DNA from: Notolepis coatsorum
Lineage: Eukaryota > Chordata > Actinopteri > Aulopiformes > Paralepididae
Direction of reading: 5' to 3'
Assembly (NCBI GenBank): GCA_963971535.1
Contig: OZ020594.1
Span: forward strand, 110,092,643 to 110,156,642
DNA: 64,000 bases
This document shows, piece after piece, positions 63,424-64,000 of this stretch. Position numbers and translations under genes: made by a program. The notes beneath the pieces were generated by a model. It searched no databases, had not been told where the DNA came from, and worked only from the letters and a program-made list of their open reading frames with translations. Numbering within the stretch: the first letter of the stretch is position 1; every line of letters begins with the position of its first letter.

Positions 63424-64000
63424 AGGGGAGGAAACTAACTTTTTGGCTTACCAGCCAACTGGCGAGTAGATGATTTTTTTTACCAGCCAAACTGATTTCT
63501 TTACCAGCCAAAAATAAAATCGCTAATTGTGATAATTACTTCTTTGTATGTCTTCGTCTAAATTGATTTTCAATCATAGTAATAATCACACCGTGTCTCT
63601 ACTCGTTAAAATATTTATTAGCATAAAACATGAATAAGTGTCTCTACTCTCCACAATATTAGCATACAACATGTATTAATCACACTGTCTCTACTCTTCA
63701 AAATATTAGGATATCACATATTAACATGAAAGAGGGAACTATTCTGGACTGGGTTGGGCTGAACTGGGCAGTGAAAGATGCTGGGTTGGGCTGGTCTAGG
63801 TTATACTGGGTTGGGCTGGTTTAGGTTGGACTGAGTTGGGCAGTGAAAGAACCAAGCATTTCACTGTAATGTAATAGCTAAATAAAACAACTTGAACTTG
63901 ATTTGTTACATTTGCACTCTGGTTGTATGCCAAATGTATTCTGGTTGTACTGTACTTGTGCTGTATGATGACAATACATTGGAACCGAATCGACAACACT
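63424..64000. other. repeat-like sequence, no gene
   Basis: CAGGGGAGGAAACTAAC followed by three TTACCAGCCAA motifs looks like a hAT-type element end. GGTTGGGCTG repeats fill 63745-63840. A TGATGACAATACATT retroposon-like end lies near 63966. No coding frame is supported. Confidence 0.4.

Overview
The window looks like nuclear DNA from a teleost fish. The signs are V-type and other tRNA-derived SINEs, several L2/Rex1-like and jockey-like LINE families, hAT, piggyBac and Tc1/mariner elements, two DIRS-type tyrosine-recombinase retrotransposons, a fish-type C2H2 zinc-finger terminal exon, minisatellites and long (AC)n. Almost everything recognisable is a transposable element or its debris. The only plausible host coding sequence is the terminal exon of a multi-C2H2 zinc-finger gene (minus strand, 12721-11169). 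No operon-like or bacterial features are present.

Layout. 0-4.9 kb: hAT debris, a minus-strand SINE and a 2-kb decayed DIRS 5' part. 4.9-10.8 kb: one old LINE (endonuclease plus reverse transcriptase, plus strand) interrupted by a solo LTR, a short retroposed fragment, a SINE and a 1.07-kb hAT, all four delimited by target-site duplications (TSDs) that I could read. 10.8-17.8 kb: V-type SINE, the zinc-finger exon, a LINE RT fragment split by a hAT MITE, a foldback MITE, a 60-bp minisatellite and one arm of a diverged inverted repeat. 17.8-21.3 kb: a nearly complete L2/Rex1-like LINE (minus) with one frameshift. 22-30.7 kb: a piggyBac-type MITE with TTAA ends, SINEs, the other inverted-repeat arm, a solo LTR containing a LINE tail, a hAT exon, a MITE and a 47-bp minisatellite. 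30.9-36.3 kb: a full-length but damaged DIRS element (gag, RT/RNase H/methyltransferase-like, tyrosine recombinase, internal complementary region). 36.3-42.5 kb: foldback repeats, an IS630-like transposase remnant and a duplicated ZMYM-like hAT remnant. 42.5-52.2 kb: a recent 1,427-bp tandem array whose second copy carries a 5,168-bp insertion (44790-49957). 52.4-64 kb: hAT MITE, 44-bp minisatellite, LINE fragments, a young jockey-like LINE with an uninterrupted 852-codon frame, and a hAT (ZBED-like) transposase split by a LINE.

The most interesting object is the insertion at 44790-49957. It has the exact architecture of a DIRS element: inverted terminal repeats plus an internal complementary region that equals the reverse complement of its right end joined to its left end. 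It has no RT, RNase H or recombinase frame that I can see, and it carries two 5S-rRNA-like segments. The empty target site is preserved in the neighbouring tandem copy, which fixes both ends and shows insertion without a target duplication. Its right end shares the signature GGTTAT-N4-ATAACC-TA(T/A)CG with the coding DIRS at 30910-36271, so the two may use the same recombinase.
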